Assembly: GCF_003952425.1 (NCBI RefSeq)
Contig: NZ_CP034449.1
Location: forward strand, 5,258,001-5,322,000
DNA length: 64,000 nucleotides
Source of the DNA: Mesorhizobium sp. M2A.F.Ca.ET.046.03.2.1
GTDB taxonomy: Bacteria > Pseudomonadota > Alphaproteobacteria > Rhizobiales > Rhizobiaceae
Reading direction: 5' to 3'
Of this stretch, positions 9,052-16,822 are shown piece by piece (positions within the stretch are counted from its first letter, which is position 1; each line of letters starts with the position of its first letter). Position numbers and translations under genes: made by a program. The notes beneath the pieces were generated by a model. It was not told where the DNA came from. It did not search any database and was given only the letters and a program-made list of their open reading frames with translations.

Positions 9052-9690
9052 TCAGGCAGCCGCGGCGGCCTGGTTGGCGTTGGCGGCGGCGATCGCGTCG
9101 ACCTTGGCGGTGGCCTTGGCGAGCGCGGCGGTCACGGCATCGGCACCCATGCCGACGCCCTCGACGCGGATCACTTCAACGTCGGTCATGCCGAGGAAGC
9201 CGAGCACGCTGCGCAGATACGGGACGGCATGGTCCATCTGCACCGCGGCGCCTTCCGAATAGATGCCGCCGGAAGCGAGCACGATGTAGACCTTCTTGCC
9301 GGCGACGAGGCCCTTCGGACCGTTCTCGCCGTAAGCGAAGGTCTTGCCGGAGCGGGCGACGTGGTCGACCCAGGACTTCAACGTCGAGGAGATGTTGAAG
9401 TTGATGAAGCCGGTGGCGAGGATGATCGTGTCGGCGGCGAAGACCTCATCGAGCACGGCGTCGGAAACGCCGACGACTTCGGCCTGGCGCGGCGTGCGCG
9501 CTTCGGCCGGCGTGTAGATGCCGGTGGCGTAGTCGGGGTCGATATGCGGCAGCGGATTGGCGACGAGATCGCGCACGACAAGCGTGTTGGACGGATCGGC
9601 GGCAACAAGCTTCCGGGCGAGATCGGTGGCGACGCGGGTCGAGTGCGAAGCGGCGCCGCGCGGGCTGGAGGTGACGAGAAGAATAGACAT
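9052..9690 (-). CDS. azoR: FMN-dependent NADH-azoreductase
   Basis: This 212-aa flavodoxin-fold protein opens with ILLVTSSPRGAASHS, the FMN phosphate loop of AzoR enzymes. It also carries FINFNISSTLKSWVDHVARSGKTF, the conserved region around the flavin. AzoR reduces azo bonds and quinones with NADH and acts in the cytoplasm against quinone or thiol stress. The ATG at 9690 follows AAGGGGACACCGCC, a good ribosome binding site. A LysR regulator is transcribed divergently 116 bp away, with a LysR-type operator between them, so that regulator probably controls azoR. The alanine-rich C-terminal tail is unremarkable. Confidence 0.93.
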   Translation of the reverse strand: MSILLVTSSPRGAASHSTRVATDLARKLVAADPSNTLVVRDLVANPLPHIDPDYATGIYTPAEARTPRQAEVVGVSDAVLDEVFAADTIILATGFINFNISSTLKSWVDHVARSGKTFAYGENGPKGLVAGKKVYIVLASGGIYSEGAAVQMDHAVPYLRSVLGFLGMTDVEVIRVEGVGMGADAVTAALAKATAKVDAIAAANANQAAAAA

Positions 9691-9762
9691 GGCGGTGTCC
9701 CCTTGGGGTTGGATTGAAACTTTCCACGCCAATATGGGATTGCTGCTCCATCAGGATAACTG

Positions 9763-9777
9763 GTATAATATGTATAC
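9763..9777. promoter_or_regulatory. LysR-type T-N11-A operator between azoR and the LysR gene
   Basis: GTATAATATGTATAC contains the inverted repeat GTATA-N5-TATAC and the T-N11-A spacing (T at 9764, A at 9776) that defines LysR binding sites. It lies 29 bp before the LysR start and 73 bp before the azoR start, and it also contains a TATAAT box. Confidence 0.6.
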
Positions 9778-9806
9778 AATCCATCAACAAAATGGATGGC
9801 GTTGCC

Positions 9807-10754
9807 ATGCAGCCGAACCCGACATTGGACCAGCTCCAGATTCTGGTGGCAGTCGCCGATACCGGCAGCTTCTCGGCAGCAGGGCGCAAGCTCAACCGGG
9901 CGCAGTCGGTGGTGAGCTACGGCATCGCCAATCTCGAAGCGCAGCTTGGGCTGAAGCTGTTCGAGCGCGAAGGCGTGCGCGAGCCGCAGCTGACCGAAGT
10001 CGGCAAGGCGATGCTGGAGGATGCACGGCGCATGATCGGCGTGCTGCAGCGCATCCGCTCGCGCGCCGACGGCTACCGGCAAGGGCTGGAAGCGGAAGTG
10101 GCGATATCGGTCGACGTGACGCTGCCTTCGCCGGCGCTGGTGCGCGTGCTCAAGGCCTTTGAGGCGCAGTTCCCGGCGGTCATGCTGCGGCTTTATATCG
10201 GCTCGCTCGGCCTGATCGTCGACCAGGTCGTTAACGGCCAGGTGGATCTCGGCTTCGGCGGCCTGCAAGGCGATGCCGACGTCAATCTGCTGCGCATCGG
10301 CTTCACCTCCCTGGTGCCTGCGGCGGCGCCCGACCATCCATTGGCCAAACTGCCGAAGCCGGTCGGTGTCGAGGACCTGCGCGAGCACATCCAGCTTGTC
10401 GTCACCGACCAGTCGGAGCGGACGCGCGGGCGAGACTATGGTGTCTTTGCCTATCGCACCTGGCGGCTGACCGATATGCGCACCAAGCATGCGCTGATGC
10501 GCGAAGGTCTCGGCTGGGGTGGCCTGCCGCGCTGGCTGATCGCCGACGACCTTGCCAGCGGCAGGCTGGTCGAGCTCGATCTCGAGCCTTACCGCGAAGT
10601 CCGCTCGCCGATGTATGCCATGCACCGCAATGACCGCAGCCCCAAGCCGGCGGCGACCTGGCTGATCGACGAGTTCAGGCGGCAACTCGGCTGCTTCAAC
10701 GAGATGGAGCCAGGCCTGTGGGCGGAGGACGGACCGGAGTCAAGCCGTCCATGA
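9807..10754 (+). CDS. LysR family transcriptional regulator (probable azoR regulator)
   Basis: This is a protein of about 315 aa with an N-terminal winged helix ([33 protein letters not shown], residues about 8-40) and a periplasmic-binding-protein-like effector domain. Regulators of this class commonly respond to quinones, aldehydes or electrophiles when paired with azoreductases. The ATG at 9807 ([10 protein letters not shown]) fits the family; an in-frame ATG five codons upstream is possible. Its 3' end overlaps the 3' end of the convergent TetR gene by 59 bp, so the two tails are antisense to each other. Confidence 0.9.
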   Translation: MQPNPTLDQLQILVAVADTGSFSAAGRKLNRAQSVVSYGIANLEAQLGLKLFEREGVREPQLTEVGKAMLEDARRMIGVLQRIRSRADGYRQGLEAEVAISVDVTLPSPALVRVLKAFEAQFPAVMLRLYIGSLGLIVDQVVNGQVDLGFGGLQGDADVNLLRIGFTSLVPAAAPDHPLAKLPKPVGVEDLREHIQLVVTDQSERTRGRDYGVFAYRTWRLTDMRTKHALMREGLGWGGLPRWLIADDLASGRLVELDLEPYREVRSPMYAMHRNDRSPKPAATWLIDEFRRQLGCFNEMEPGLWAEDGPESSRP

Positions 10755-11322
10755 GGGCGATCAGCACCGCGCGATAGTCCTCGGCGGGCGCGCCGACCTC
10801 GATGGCCAGAACCGCCCGGTCGAAGGCGGCGGCGAGCAGGGCGGTCAGCGCCTCGGCTGGCAATCTGGTCATCGCCTGCGCCCGCATCGCGGCGACCAGG
10901 CCTTCGCGCAGCGAGCGGTTGCCGTGGCGGTTGTCGATCTCGTCCATGGCTGCGCGGCCGAGCACGGCCGGCCCGTCGAGCAGCAGAAGCCGCGTGCGGC
11001 CGGGCACCCGCATTGCCTTGAGATAGGCATCCGATCCGGCGATCAAGGCTTCGCGCGCGGAGGGCGACGGCGGCGAGGCATGATCGATCTCGGCGGCCAC
11101 GGTCGCTGCTTCCTGTTCGACGACCGCGGCGAACAGGGCCTGCTTGTCGGCGAAATGATGATAGAGCGCCCCGCGCGTCACGCCGGCTTCGGCAACGATC
11201 TCCGGCGTGCCGGTCTCGGCATAGGATTTTTCCGTGAACAGCTTTCGCGCCGCGCGGATCAGATCGGCGCGCGTCGCCTCGGTGCGGTCGTGGTTGGAGC
11301 GGCGTCCGGACTCTTGTTGCAT
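10696..11322 (-). CDS. TetR family transcriptional regulator
   Basis: This 208-aa repressor has an N-terminal TetR helix-turn-helix ([44 protein letters not shown], about residues 14-58) and a divergent ligand-binding domain. The family binds palindromic operators and lets go on binding a small hydrophobic molecule. It starts at the ATG at 11322 and diverges from a VOC-family gene. Two copies of a 17-bp palindrome lie in the 66-bp gap, the first directly against its own start codon, so autorepression is likely. The tail overlaps the LysR gene tail. Confidence 0.92.
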   Translation of the reverse strand: MQQESGRRSNHDRTEATRADLIRAARKLFTEKSYAETGTPEIVAEAGVTRGALYHHFADKQALFAAVVEQEAATVAAEIDHASPPSPSAREALIAGSDAYLKAMRVPGRTRLLLLDGPAVLGRAAMDEIDNRHGNRSLREGLVAAMRAQAMTRLPAEALTALLAAAFDRAVLAIEVGAPAEDYRAVLIALMDGLTPVRPPPTGLAPSR

Positions 11323-11367
11323 ACATGCAGCCTGTATGTTATTTGCATTTACATACAGACTGTATGT
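11323..11367. promoter_or_regulatory. Tandem TetR operators in the tetR/VOC divergent promoter
   Basis: A perfect 17-bp palindrome, ACATACAGACTGTATGT, lies at 11351-11367. A second copy with one mismatch, ACATGCAGCCTGTATGT, lies at 11323-11339. The centres are 28 bp apart, slightly under three helical turns, so two dimers could bind on nearly the same face. The arrangement supports autorepression and control of the downstream VOC gene. Confidence 0.75.
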
Positions 11368-11388
11368 TGGGTGAGAGGAGAAGGAAAG

Positions 11389-11814
11389 ATGAAGACGACC
11401 AGCTATTATCCGGTGCTGATGACGGACGATGTCGAAGGCACGGCGGCTTTTTATGTCGAGCATTTCCGCTTCAAGCCGCTCTTCAAAAGCGACTGGTATG
11501 TGCATCTGCAGTCGGCGGAGGATAGACGCGTCAATCTTGGCATCGTGCAAGGGGATCATGAGACGATCCCGCAGGAGGGGCGCGGACGAACGTCAGGCCT
11601 GCTGATCAATTTCGAGGTGCGCGATCCCGACTCCGTCTATGAGCGCGCCATCGCCGCCGGCCTGCCGATCCTGCGCAGCTTGCGTGACGAGCCGTTCGGC
11701 CAGCGGCACTTCATCACCAGGGACCCCAACGGCGTGCTGATCGACGTCATCAAGCCGATCCCGCCAAGCGAGGAATTCTTGGCGCAATATGCCGAGGGGA
11801 TGGCGGGAAGCTAA
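11389..11814 (+). CDS. VOC family (glyoxalase/bleomycin resistance) protein
   Basis: This 141-aa protein has two beta-alpha-beta-beta-beta modules of the vicinal oxygen chelate fold. The first module begins [23 protein letters not shown], and the second ends with [11 protein letters not shown], the usual metal-ligand strand. Members include glyoxalases, dioxygenases and antibiotic-sequestering proteins; nothing here decides the substrate. GAGAGGAGAAGGAAAG precedes the ATG at 11389, a strong ribosome binding site. It is controlled, very probably, by the divergent TetR protein. Confidence 0.88.
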   Translation: MKTTSYYPVLMTDDVEGTAAFYVEHFRFKPLFKSDWYVHLQSAEDRRVNLGIVQGDHETIPQEGRGRTSGLLINFEVRDPDSVYERAIAAGLPILRSLRDEPFGQRHFITRDPNGVLIDVIKPIPPSEEFLAQYAEGMAGS

Positions 11815-11831
11815 GCCAGCGAGGCTTAGCT
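11809..11831. terminator. Hairpin shared by the convergent VOC and protease genes
   Basis: A 9-bp stem, AGCTAAGCC and its complement, closes a 5-base loop and covers the stop codons of both convergent genes. No clear T-run follows, so terminator function is plausible rather than certain. Confidence 0.4.
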
Positions 11832-12773
11832 CGTCCGCGCTACCGGCGTCACCGCCACCTGGCTGACGCCGGTGCGGCGCACGACAGTGCAGAGCGTCTC
11901 GCGGCCGATGCGCTCGGCGTCGAGCATGCGCACGAGGTCGTCGACGCCGGTGACCGGCCGGCCGTCTATTGCCGCGATGATGTCGCCTTCCTTCAGGCCG
12001 GCCTTGGCGGCGGGGCCGTTCTTCTCGACGCTGCGCAGGCGCACCGCCGTGTTCGTGGTGACTTGCGACAACAGGGCCACCCGGCGCGGCAGGTTGGTCG
12101 TGTCGGCAGAGACGCCAATGAAGGCGCGGCGCACGCGGCCGAAGCGGATGATTTCGGAGATGACGAAATTGGCGGTGTTGGAGGCGACAGCGAAGGCGAT
12201 GCCTTGTGCGCCGTGGATCATGGCGGTGTTGACGCCGATCACCTCGCCCGCCGACGACACCAGCGGCCCCCCGGAATTGCCGGGATTGAGCGCGGCATCG
12301 GTCTGGATGACGTCGTCGATCAGCCGGCCGGTCGAGGCGCGCATCGAGCGGCCGAGCGCGGAGACGACGCCGGCGGTGACGGTCCATTCGAAGCCGAGCG
12401 GATTGCCGATCGCGATCGCGATCTGGCCGCGGCGCAGGCGCTTGGAGTCGCCGAGCGGCGCGACATCGGCGAAACTGCCGTCGGCGCGCACCAGCGCGAT
12501 GTCGGTGTCGGGATCGCGGCCAAGCACGTGGCCTTCGCGCGAGGCGCCATCCGGCATGGTGACGCGCACGGCGCGCGCGTCGCCGACGACATGGAAGTTG
12601 GTGACGACCAGGCCATCCTGCGCGATGACGAAGCCGGAGCCGTGACCGCCGGCGCCAATGCGCTCGATGCGGCACACGGCCGGACCGATACGGTCGACAG
12701 CGTCAGCCACGGATGCCGAGTAGGCGTCGAGCAAACTGTCATCGGATGGAAGTTTTTCGGCTGCGAAAGCCAT
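11826..12773 (-). CDS. HtrA/Do-like trypsin-type serine protease with PDZ domain, no signal peptide
   Basis: This 315-aa protein has a trypsin-like domain with an intact triad: His61 in TNFHVVG, Asp91 in DTDIALV and Ser167 in PGNSGGP. One PDZ domain follows (about residues 215-305; VEKNGPAAKAGLKEGDIIAAIDGRPV). Proteases of this group degrade or refold damaged proteins. Unlike DegP/DegQ, the protein starts MAFAAEKLPSDDSLL without a signal peptide or membrane anchor, so it is probably cytoplasmic. It diverges from a catalytically dead paralogue at 12934, and a regulator gene follows that. The ATG at 12773 fits the conserved region. Confidence 0.88.
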   Translation of the reverse strand: MAFAAEKLPSDDSLLDAYSASVADAVDRIGPAVCRIERIGAGGHGSGFVIAQDGLVVTNFHVVGDARAVRVTMPDGASREGHVLGRDPDTDIALVRADGSFADVAPLGDSKRLRRGQIAIAIGNPLGFEWTVTAGVVSALGRSMRASTGRLIDDVIQTDAALNPGNSGGPLVSSAGEVIGVNTAMIHGAQGIAFAVASNTANFVISEIIRFGRVRRAFIGVSADTTNLPRRVALLSQVTTNTAVRLRSVEKNGPAAKAGLKEGDIIAAIDGRPVTGVDDLVRMLDAERIGRETLCTVVRRTGVSQVAVTPVARTS

Positions 12774-12933
12774 GGGCGTGTTCCCTCGTAGAATGATGAC
12801 TATATGTGCGGAGCAGCCAGGGGCGCCGCGACCTGACCACATGGCCAGTCCGCCGGCCGACTAGCCGTCAGGCGAGTACCCGCGGCTGCGCTAGCGAGCG
12901 ATATCTGGGTCACCGAACCCAGGAGACAGTCTT

Positions 12934-13809
12934 ATGAGCGATTTCAACCTCAGTGCCTTTTCCGACGCGATTGCCGATGTCGCGGCCACAGCTGCGCCCG
13001 CGCTGGCGAGTTTCGTCACGCATCACCACCGCACCGCCAGCGCCTTCCACTGGCGCGACGGCTATTTCGTCACCGCCGAGGAAGTGGTCGAAGCCGGCGA
13101 GGAGATCGAATTGACGCTGGCCTCCGGCGAAACCGTGAAGGCAGAGCTGGCCGGCCGCGATCCGTCGACGGGCGTTGCGCTGCTGAAGCCCGCTTCCGGC
13201 GCTGCCGGTTTGCCGCAATTGGCGCAGGCCGATGCGGTGCGTCCCGGCAATCTGGCGATCGCCGTGGGCAACAGTGATGGCGCAGCGCTTGCCGTGTTCG
13301 GCACGGTCGGCGAGGTCGGGCCGGCGTGGCGCTCGATGCGCGGCGGCACGATCGACCAGCGTATCAACCTCGCCATCAACACCGGCGGTCGCTTCGAGGG
13401 CGGTCCGGTGCTCGACGCCAGGGGCGGGCTGATCGGCATGCTGTTGTTCGGACCGCGCCGGCGGGCGCTGGTCATGCCTTACGAGACGATCGAGCGCGCG
13501 ATTGCCACGCTGCGCGAGAAGGGTCATGTCGCGCGCGGCTACCTCGGCGCCGGGCTGCATCCGATCCGCAACGGCGACACCAAAGGCGCCATGGTCATGA
13601 GCCTGGACGACAACGGCCCGGCCAAGGCCGCCGGCCTGCATGTCGGCGACATCGTCGTCGCCTGGAACGGCGAAGCAGTGCATGGCCCGCGCGAGCTGAT
13701 CCGCAAGCTCGGGCCGGACAGCGCGGGTACCACCGTGACGCTTGGTGTTTCGAGCGGCGGCGCTGAGCGCGACGTTTCGATCACCATCGGCGAGAAGCCG
13801 CTGAGCTGA
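12934..13809 (+). CDS. Trypsin-like pseudoprotease with PDZ domain
   Basis: This 291-aa paralogue of the neighbouring protease has the same order of a trypsin-like fold and one PDZ domain (about residues 200-285; LDDNGPAKAAGLHVGDIVVAWNG). Alignment by eye shows that all three catalytic residues are replaced: the His position is Glu50 (VTAEEVV), the Asp position is Gly80 (PSTGVALL) and the Ser position is Glu155 (GRFEGGP). It cannot be an active serine protease and is more likely a scaffold, inhibitor or regulator of its partner. There is no signal peptide. A GGAGACAG ribosome binding site precedes the ATG. Confidence 0.85.
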   Translation: MSDFNLSAFSDAIADVAATAAPALASFVTHHHRTASAFHWRDGYFVTAEEVVEAGEEIELTLASGETVKAELAGRDPSTGVALLKPASGAAGLPQLAQADAVRPGNLAIAVGNSDGAALAVFGTVGEVGPAWRSMRGGTIDQRINLAINTGGRFEGGPVLDARGGLIGMLLFGPRRRALVMPYETIERAIATLREKGHVARGYLGAGLHPIRNGDTKGAMVMSLDDNGPAKAAGLHVGDIVVAWNGEAVHGPRELIRKLGPDSAGTTVTLGVSSGGAERDVSITIGEKPLS

Positions 13810-13838
13810 GAGGATTGATGGCAAGCAGCGCGGCATAA

Positions 13839-14462
13839 GTGATCGCACGACCGGAACCGTCAGCCCACCGGCTGACGGTGCTGGTGGCGCTCGGCGATGC
13901 CGAGCGGGCCGAGCAGCTTGCCGATGCGCTTGCCGCGAGTGACGATCTGCTGCCGACATTGGCCGGGAGCAGCACAGGCCAGCCAGCGGATGTCGCGGTG
14001 ACAGACGATGCGGCCTTGGAAAGCCGGGCCATAGGCTCGACGATGCCTGTTGTGCTGCTGTCCCGCCGCAGCGGACACGAGCGGCTTCGCGGCAATGTGG
14101 TCGCCGTGCTGCCGTCGTTGGCCGATAGCCTGTTGATCGCCGCGGCGGCGCGGCTCGCAGCTTCCGGCTATCGCATCGACAGGGCAGGGCCATCGGAGGT
14201 CGCGCATGGCGATTTCCATGACGGGCTCGCTGAAGAGGACGTGACGGATGACAATCCGGCGCGTCCGGCCTTGTCGCCGCGCGAGGCGGAGGTGCTGGCG
14301 CTGCTCGCCGAAGGCGCCCCGAACAAGGTGATCGCCCGCCGGCTCAACATTTCGGTCCACACGGCGAAGTTCCATGTCGCCGCCATCCTGATCAAGCTCG
14401 GCGCCGCCAACCGGACGGACGCGATCGCGATTGCCATGCGGCAGGGCCTGGTGCTGGTCTAG
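13839..14462 (+). CDS. LuxR-type (NarL family) response regulator with degenerate receiver
   Basis: This protein has about 207 aa. The C-terminal LuxR helix-turn-helix (residues about 143-200; LSPREAEVLALLAEGAPNKVIARRLNISVHTAKFHVAAIL) is complete. The N-terminal 110 residues look like a receiver fold (LTVLVALGDAERAEQLADAL, VVLLSRR) but lack a convincing acidic pocket and phospho-accepting Asp. The start is a GTG at 13839, 29 bp after the pseudoprotease gene, which suggests cotranscription. No histidine kinase gene is nearby. It could control the divergent protease/pseudoprotease pair, which is inference. Confidence 0.8.
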   Translation: MIARPEPSAHRLTVLVALGDAERAEQLADALAASDDLLPTLAGSSTGQPADVAVTDDAALESRAIGSTMPVVLLSRRSGHERLRGNVVAVLPSLADSLLIAAAARLAASGYRIDRAGPSEVAHGDFHDGLAEEDVTDDNPARPALSPREAEVLALLAEGAPNKVIARRLNISVHTAKFHVAAILIKLGAANRTDAIAIAMRQGLVLV

Positions 14463-14557
14463 GCCTTCCGGCACGACGCTGCGTAATCCGTCTTGCCCCT
14501 TGCGCCACGGCTATCTGCCGCGCAAGTTGCCTCCCTTATTGAACAGGGGGCAAAAGG

Positions 14558-15424
14558 ATGTCGCTCAACGGAAAGACGCTGTTCATCTCGGGCGGATCGC
14601 GCGGCATCGGGCTGGCGATCGCGCTCAGGGCAGCGCGCGACGGCGCCAATGTGACGATCGCTGCCAAGACCGCCGAGCCGCATCCGAAGCTGCCGGGCAC
14701 CATCTACACCGCGGCGCAAGAAATCGAGCGGGCCGGCGGCAAGGCGCTGCCGGTGCTTTGCGACATCCGCGACGAAGCGCAGGTCGCCGAGGCGGTGGCG
14801 AAAACCGTGGAGCGGTTCGGCGGCATCGACATCTGCGTCAACAATGCCAGCGCCATCCAGCTCACCGGCACGCTGGAGACCGATATGAAGCGCTACGACC
14901 TGATGCATCAGATCAACACGCGCGGCACGTTCCTGGTCTCCAAAATGTGCATTCCGCACCTGAAGTTGGCCAAGAACCCTCACATCCTGAATCTGGCGCC
15001 GCCGCTCGACATGAAGGCCAAATGGTTCAAGAACCATGTCGCCTACACGATGGCGAAATTCGGCATGTCGATGTGCACGCTTGGCATGAGCGCCGAGTTC
15101 GCCAAGGACGGCATCGCGGTGAATTCACTTTGGCCGATCTCGACCATCGACACGGCCGCGGTGCGCAACCTTCTGGGCGGGGCGACGGTGGCGGCGATGA
15201 GCCGCTCGCCCGACATCATGGCCGACGCCGCATATGCGATCTTCATGCGCCCGTCGCGTGAGGCGACCGGCAATTTCTACATCGACGAAGAGGTGCTGCG
15301 CGCCGAAGGCGTGACGGATTTTTCGGTATACGCGCCCGGCGCCGCCGATCAGCTCGCGGGCGACTTCTTCGTTCCCGACGAGGTGTTTGCGAACTCGCAG
15401 ACGAAGGTCAGAAGAATCTACTGA
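14558..15424 (+). CDS. SDR family oxidoreductase, HSDL2-like
   Basis: This 288-aa Rossmann-fold protein has the cofactor motif GGSRGIG (residues about 12-18), NNAS, and YTMAK as the Tyr-x-x-x-Lys pair. It is longer than a classical SDR and has the extra loop AEPHPKLPGTIYTAAQEIE. That loop marks the group related to human hydroxysteroid dehydrogenase-like 2 and bacterial citronellol or fatty-acyl dehydrogenases. The strand that normally holds the catalytic Ser reads ILNLAPPL, with Ala at that place, so its activity needs testing. GGGGGCAAAAGG precedes the ATG. Confidence 0.85.
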   Translation: MSLNGKTLFISGGSRGIGLAIALRAARDGANVTIAAKTAEPHPKLPGTIYTAAQEIERAGGKALPVLCDIRDEAQVAEAVAKTVERFGGIDICVNNASAIQLTGTLETDMKRYDLMHQINTRGTFLVSKMCIPHLKLAKNPHILNLAPPLDMKAKWFKNHVAYTMAKFGMSMCTLGMSAEFAKDGIAVNSLWPISTIDTAAVRNLLGGATVAAMSRSPDIMADAAYAIFMRPSREATGNFYIDEEVLRAEGVTDFSVYAPGAADQLAGDFFVPDEVFANSQTKVRRIY

Positions 15425-15440
15425 AGGCGCGCAGACGGCC

Positions 15441-15584
15441 TTAGTCCGCCGCGGCCTTCTTGCCTTTCGCCAACGCCATGACCCGGTCGATATGGGCCAG
15501 CATCAGCGCCGAAAGCACGAACGCCAGATGCATGATGGTCAGCCACATCAGTTGCTTCGCCGTGTAGGAAGGGTGGTCGAGGAA
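15441..15584 (-). pseudogene. 3' remnant of a UPF0114 (YqhA-like) membrane protein gene
   Basis: Read on the minus strand, this stretch encodes 47 residues and a stop: FLDHPSYTAKQLMWLT, then the continuation through LMLAHIDRVMALAKGKK. It is nearly identical, in DNA and protein, to the last third of the intact UPF0114 gene at 26922-27437. Homology stops sharply at the 5' side, just before the stop codon of the glycosidase-like gene that now occupies the upstream position. No start codon or N-terminal membrane helices remain. It is a truncated duplicate left by a rearrangement. Confidence 0.8.
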
Positions 15585-15601
15585 GGCTCGCGACGAGCGG
15601 G

Positions 15602-16519
15602 TCAAGCCGCCTTGGAAAGCTGGGACACGTCGAAACTCGCCAACCCGTAGCGCCAGCGATGGTTGGTCGCCGACACGCGACTCTGGTAGAAAAGGGTCAG
15701 CCTGTCGCCCTCGATCATCACAGTCGAATGGCCGTTTTCTCCAGGCCCGCCCGGATCGAGCACCGGCCCGATCGAGGAGTAAGGTCCGGCAATGGTGTTG
15801 GCGATGGCGAAAAACACCCGCTGCCGACTGCCCCGCTGTCCGTTCGGAAGGAAGCAGGTGGCGTTGAGGAGCACGCGGCCGTCTGGAAGTTCCACCAACT
15901 GGGCACCTTCAATCCCCCATTCGTAGTCGGGGTCGTCCCGCGTGTTGTGATGGGGAATGTCATTGTGGTCCAGGATTTTGCCCAAGCGCTTCCAAGGCCC
16001 GAACCATGAATCGGACTGGCTCCGGGACAGATAGATGTCCGGTTGCGGCACGCGGGTGAATTTCGGCATGCCGGAATAAACGAGGTAGCGCTTTCCGCCG
16101 ATGAGAGCGGGGTGCGGGTCGTAGATGCCGTCTTCATCCGTGTCCGGCACGGACAGAATTGCCGGATTGAGCACAACCCAGTTGAACCCGTCATTTGACA
16201 CCGCGTGTTCACAGCGACCGCCGGATTTCATGAACTCGGTTTGGATGAACATGTGGAAGACGCCGTCTTCGTGGACTACACCCGGCGCCGCGACGCCCGA
16301 GCCGGTGACCGGAAGCTCGATCGGCGCGTGCTCCGTCCACGGTCCGTGCAACTCCGGCGCCGTGGCGTGAAGAATCTTCCAAGTCTCGCTTGTCACCGTG
16401 CCGCTCGATCCGAATACATGCCAAAGCCGGCCGTCATAAACCGGGCACGGGTCCTTGAGATCGTCCACCGCTTGCGGGTGAAACAACGGGAACACATTCG
16501 TCTCGAACTCGATCTTCAT
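15602..16519 (-). CDS. Five-bladed beta-propeller glycosidase-like protein (GH43/GH32-like fold)
   Basis: This 305-aa protein shows the blade pattern of GH43/GH68/GH130-type propellers: DPCPVYDGRLWHVFGS near the N-terminus, GVVHEDGVFHMFIQTEF, YDPHPALIGGKRYLVYSG, and WGIEGAQLVELPDGRVLL as the candidate acid region. No signal peptide is evident. It lies next to a glycosyltransferase, UDP-galactopyranose mutase and GH1 protein on the other strand, so it may act on the same glycan, but this is inferred. Activity and exact family are uncertain. The gene truncates a UPF0114 remnant at its 3' side. Confidence 0.65.
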   Translation of the reverse strand: MKIEFETNVFPLFHPQAVDDLKDPCPVYDGRLWHVFGSSGTVTSETWKILHATAPELHGPWTEHAPIELPVTGSGVAAPGVVHEDGVFHMFIQTEFMKSGGRCEHAVSNDGFNWVVLNPAILSVPDTDEDGIYDPHPALIGGKRYLVYSGMPKFTRVPQPDIYLSRSQSDSWFGPWKRLGKILDHNDIPHHNTRDDPDYEWGIEGAQLVELPDGRVLLNATCFLPNGQRGSRQRVFFAIANTIAGPYSSIGPVLDPGGPGENGHSTVMIEGDRLTLFYQSRVSATNHRWRYGLASFDVSQLSKAA

Positions 16520-16822
16520 CTGTCTGCCCCAGCGATTGTCGGCCGCTAAACGCCCTTGGCGTCGGTCCGACGAATCAATTTAAGCCACCGAATATTCTAG
16601 CTGCTCATTCAACGAAAATGCGGCACCCGAGCGGCCGTCCCCAGAAAGCTGCAGCCTGAGATGCCAGACGCTCTGGCCGGCACTCCGCCTGCATATCGCT
16701 CGCTGGCTGGAACAAGTTAATCAGCCGACAGTTAGACATGCGGCAGGAATAGCTTCCTGCATCTCGCGATTAACAAATGTTATTCGCAGTATAAACCGCA
16801 ATGTCACCAGGGAAAAGCTTAT
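16520..16822. other. Intergenic region before the glycosyltransferase operon
   Basis: No gene is visible. The region is the divergent promoter space between the glycosidase-like gene and the glycosyltransferase gene, with AT-rich stretches around 16570-16620 and 16760-16800. A small perfect hairpin, GCAGGAA-TAGC-TTCCTGC, lies at 16743-16760. Confidence 0.6.
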
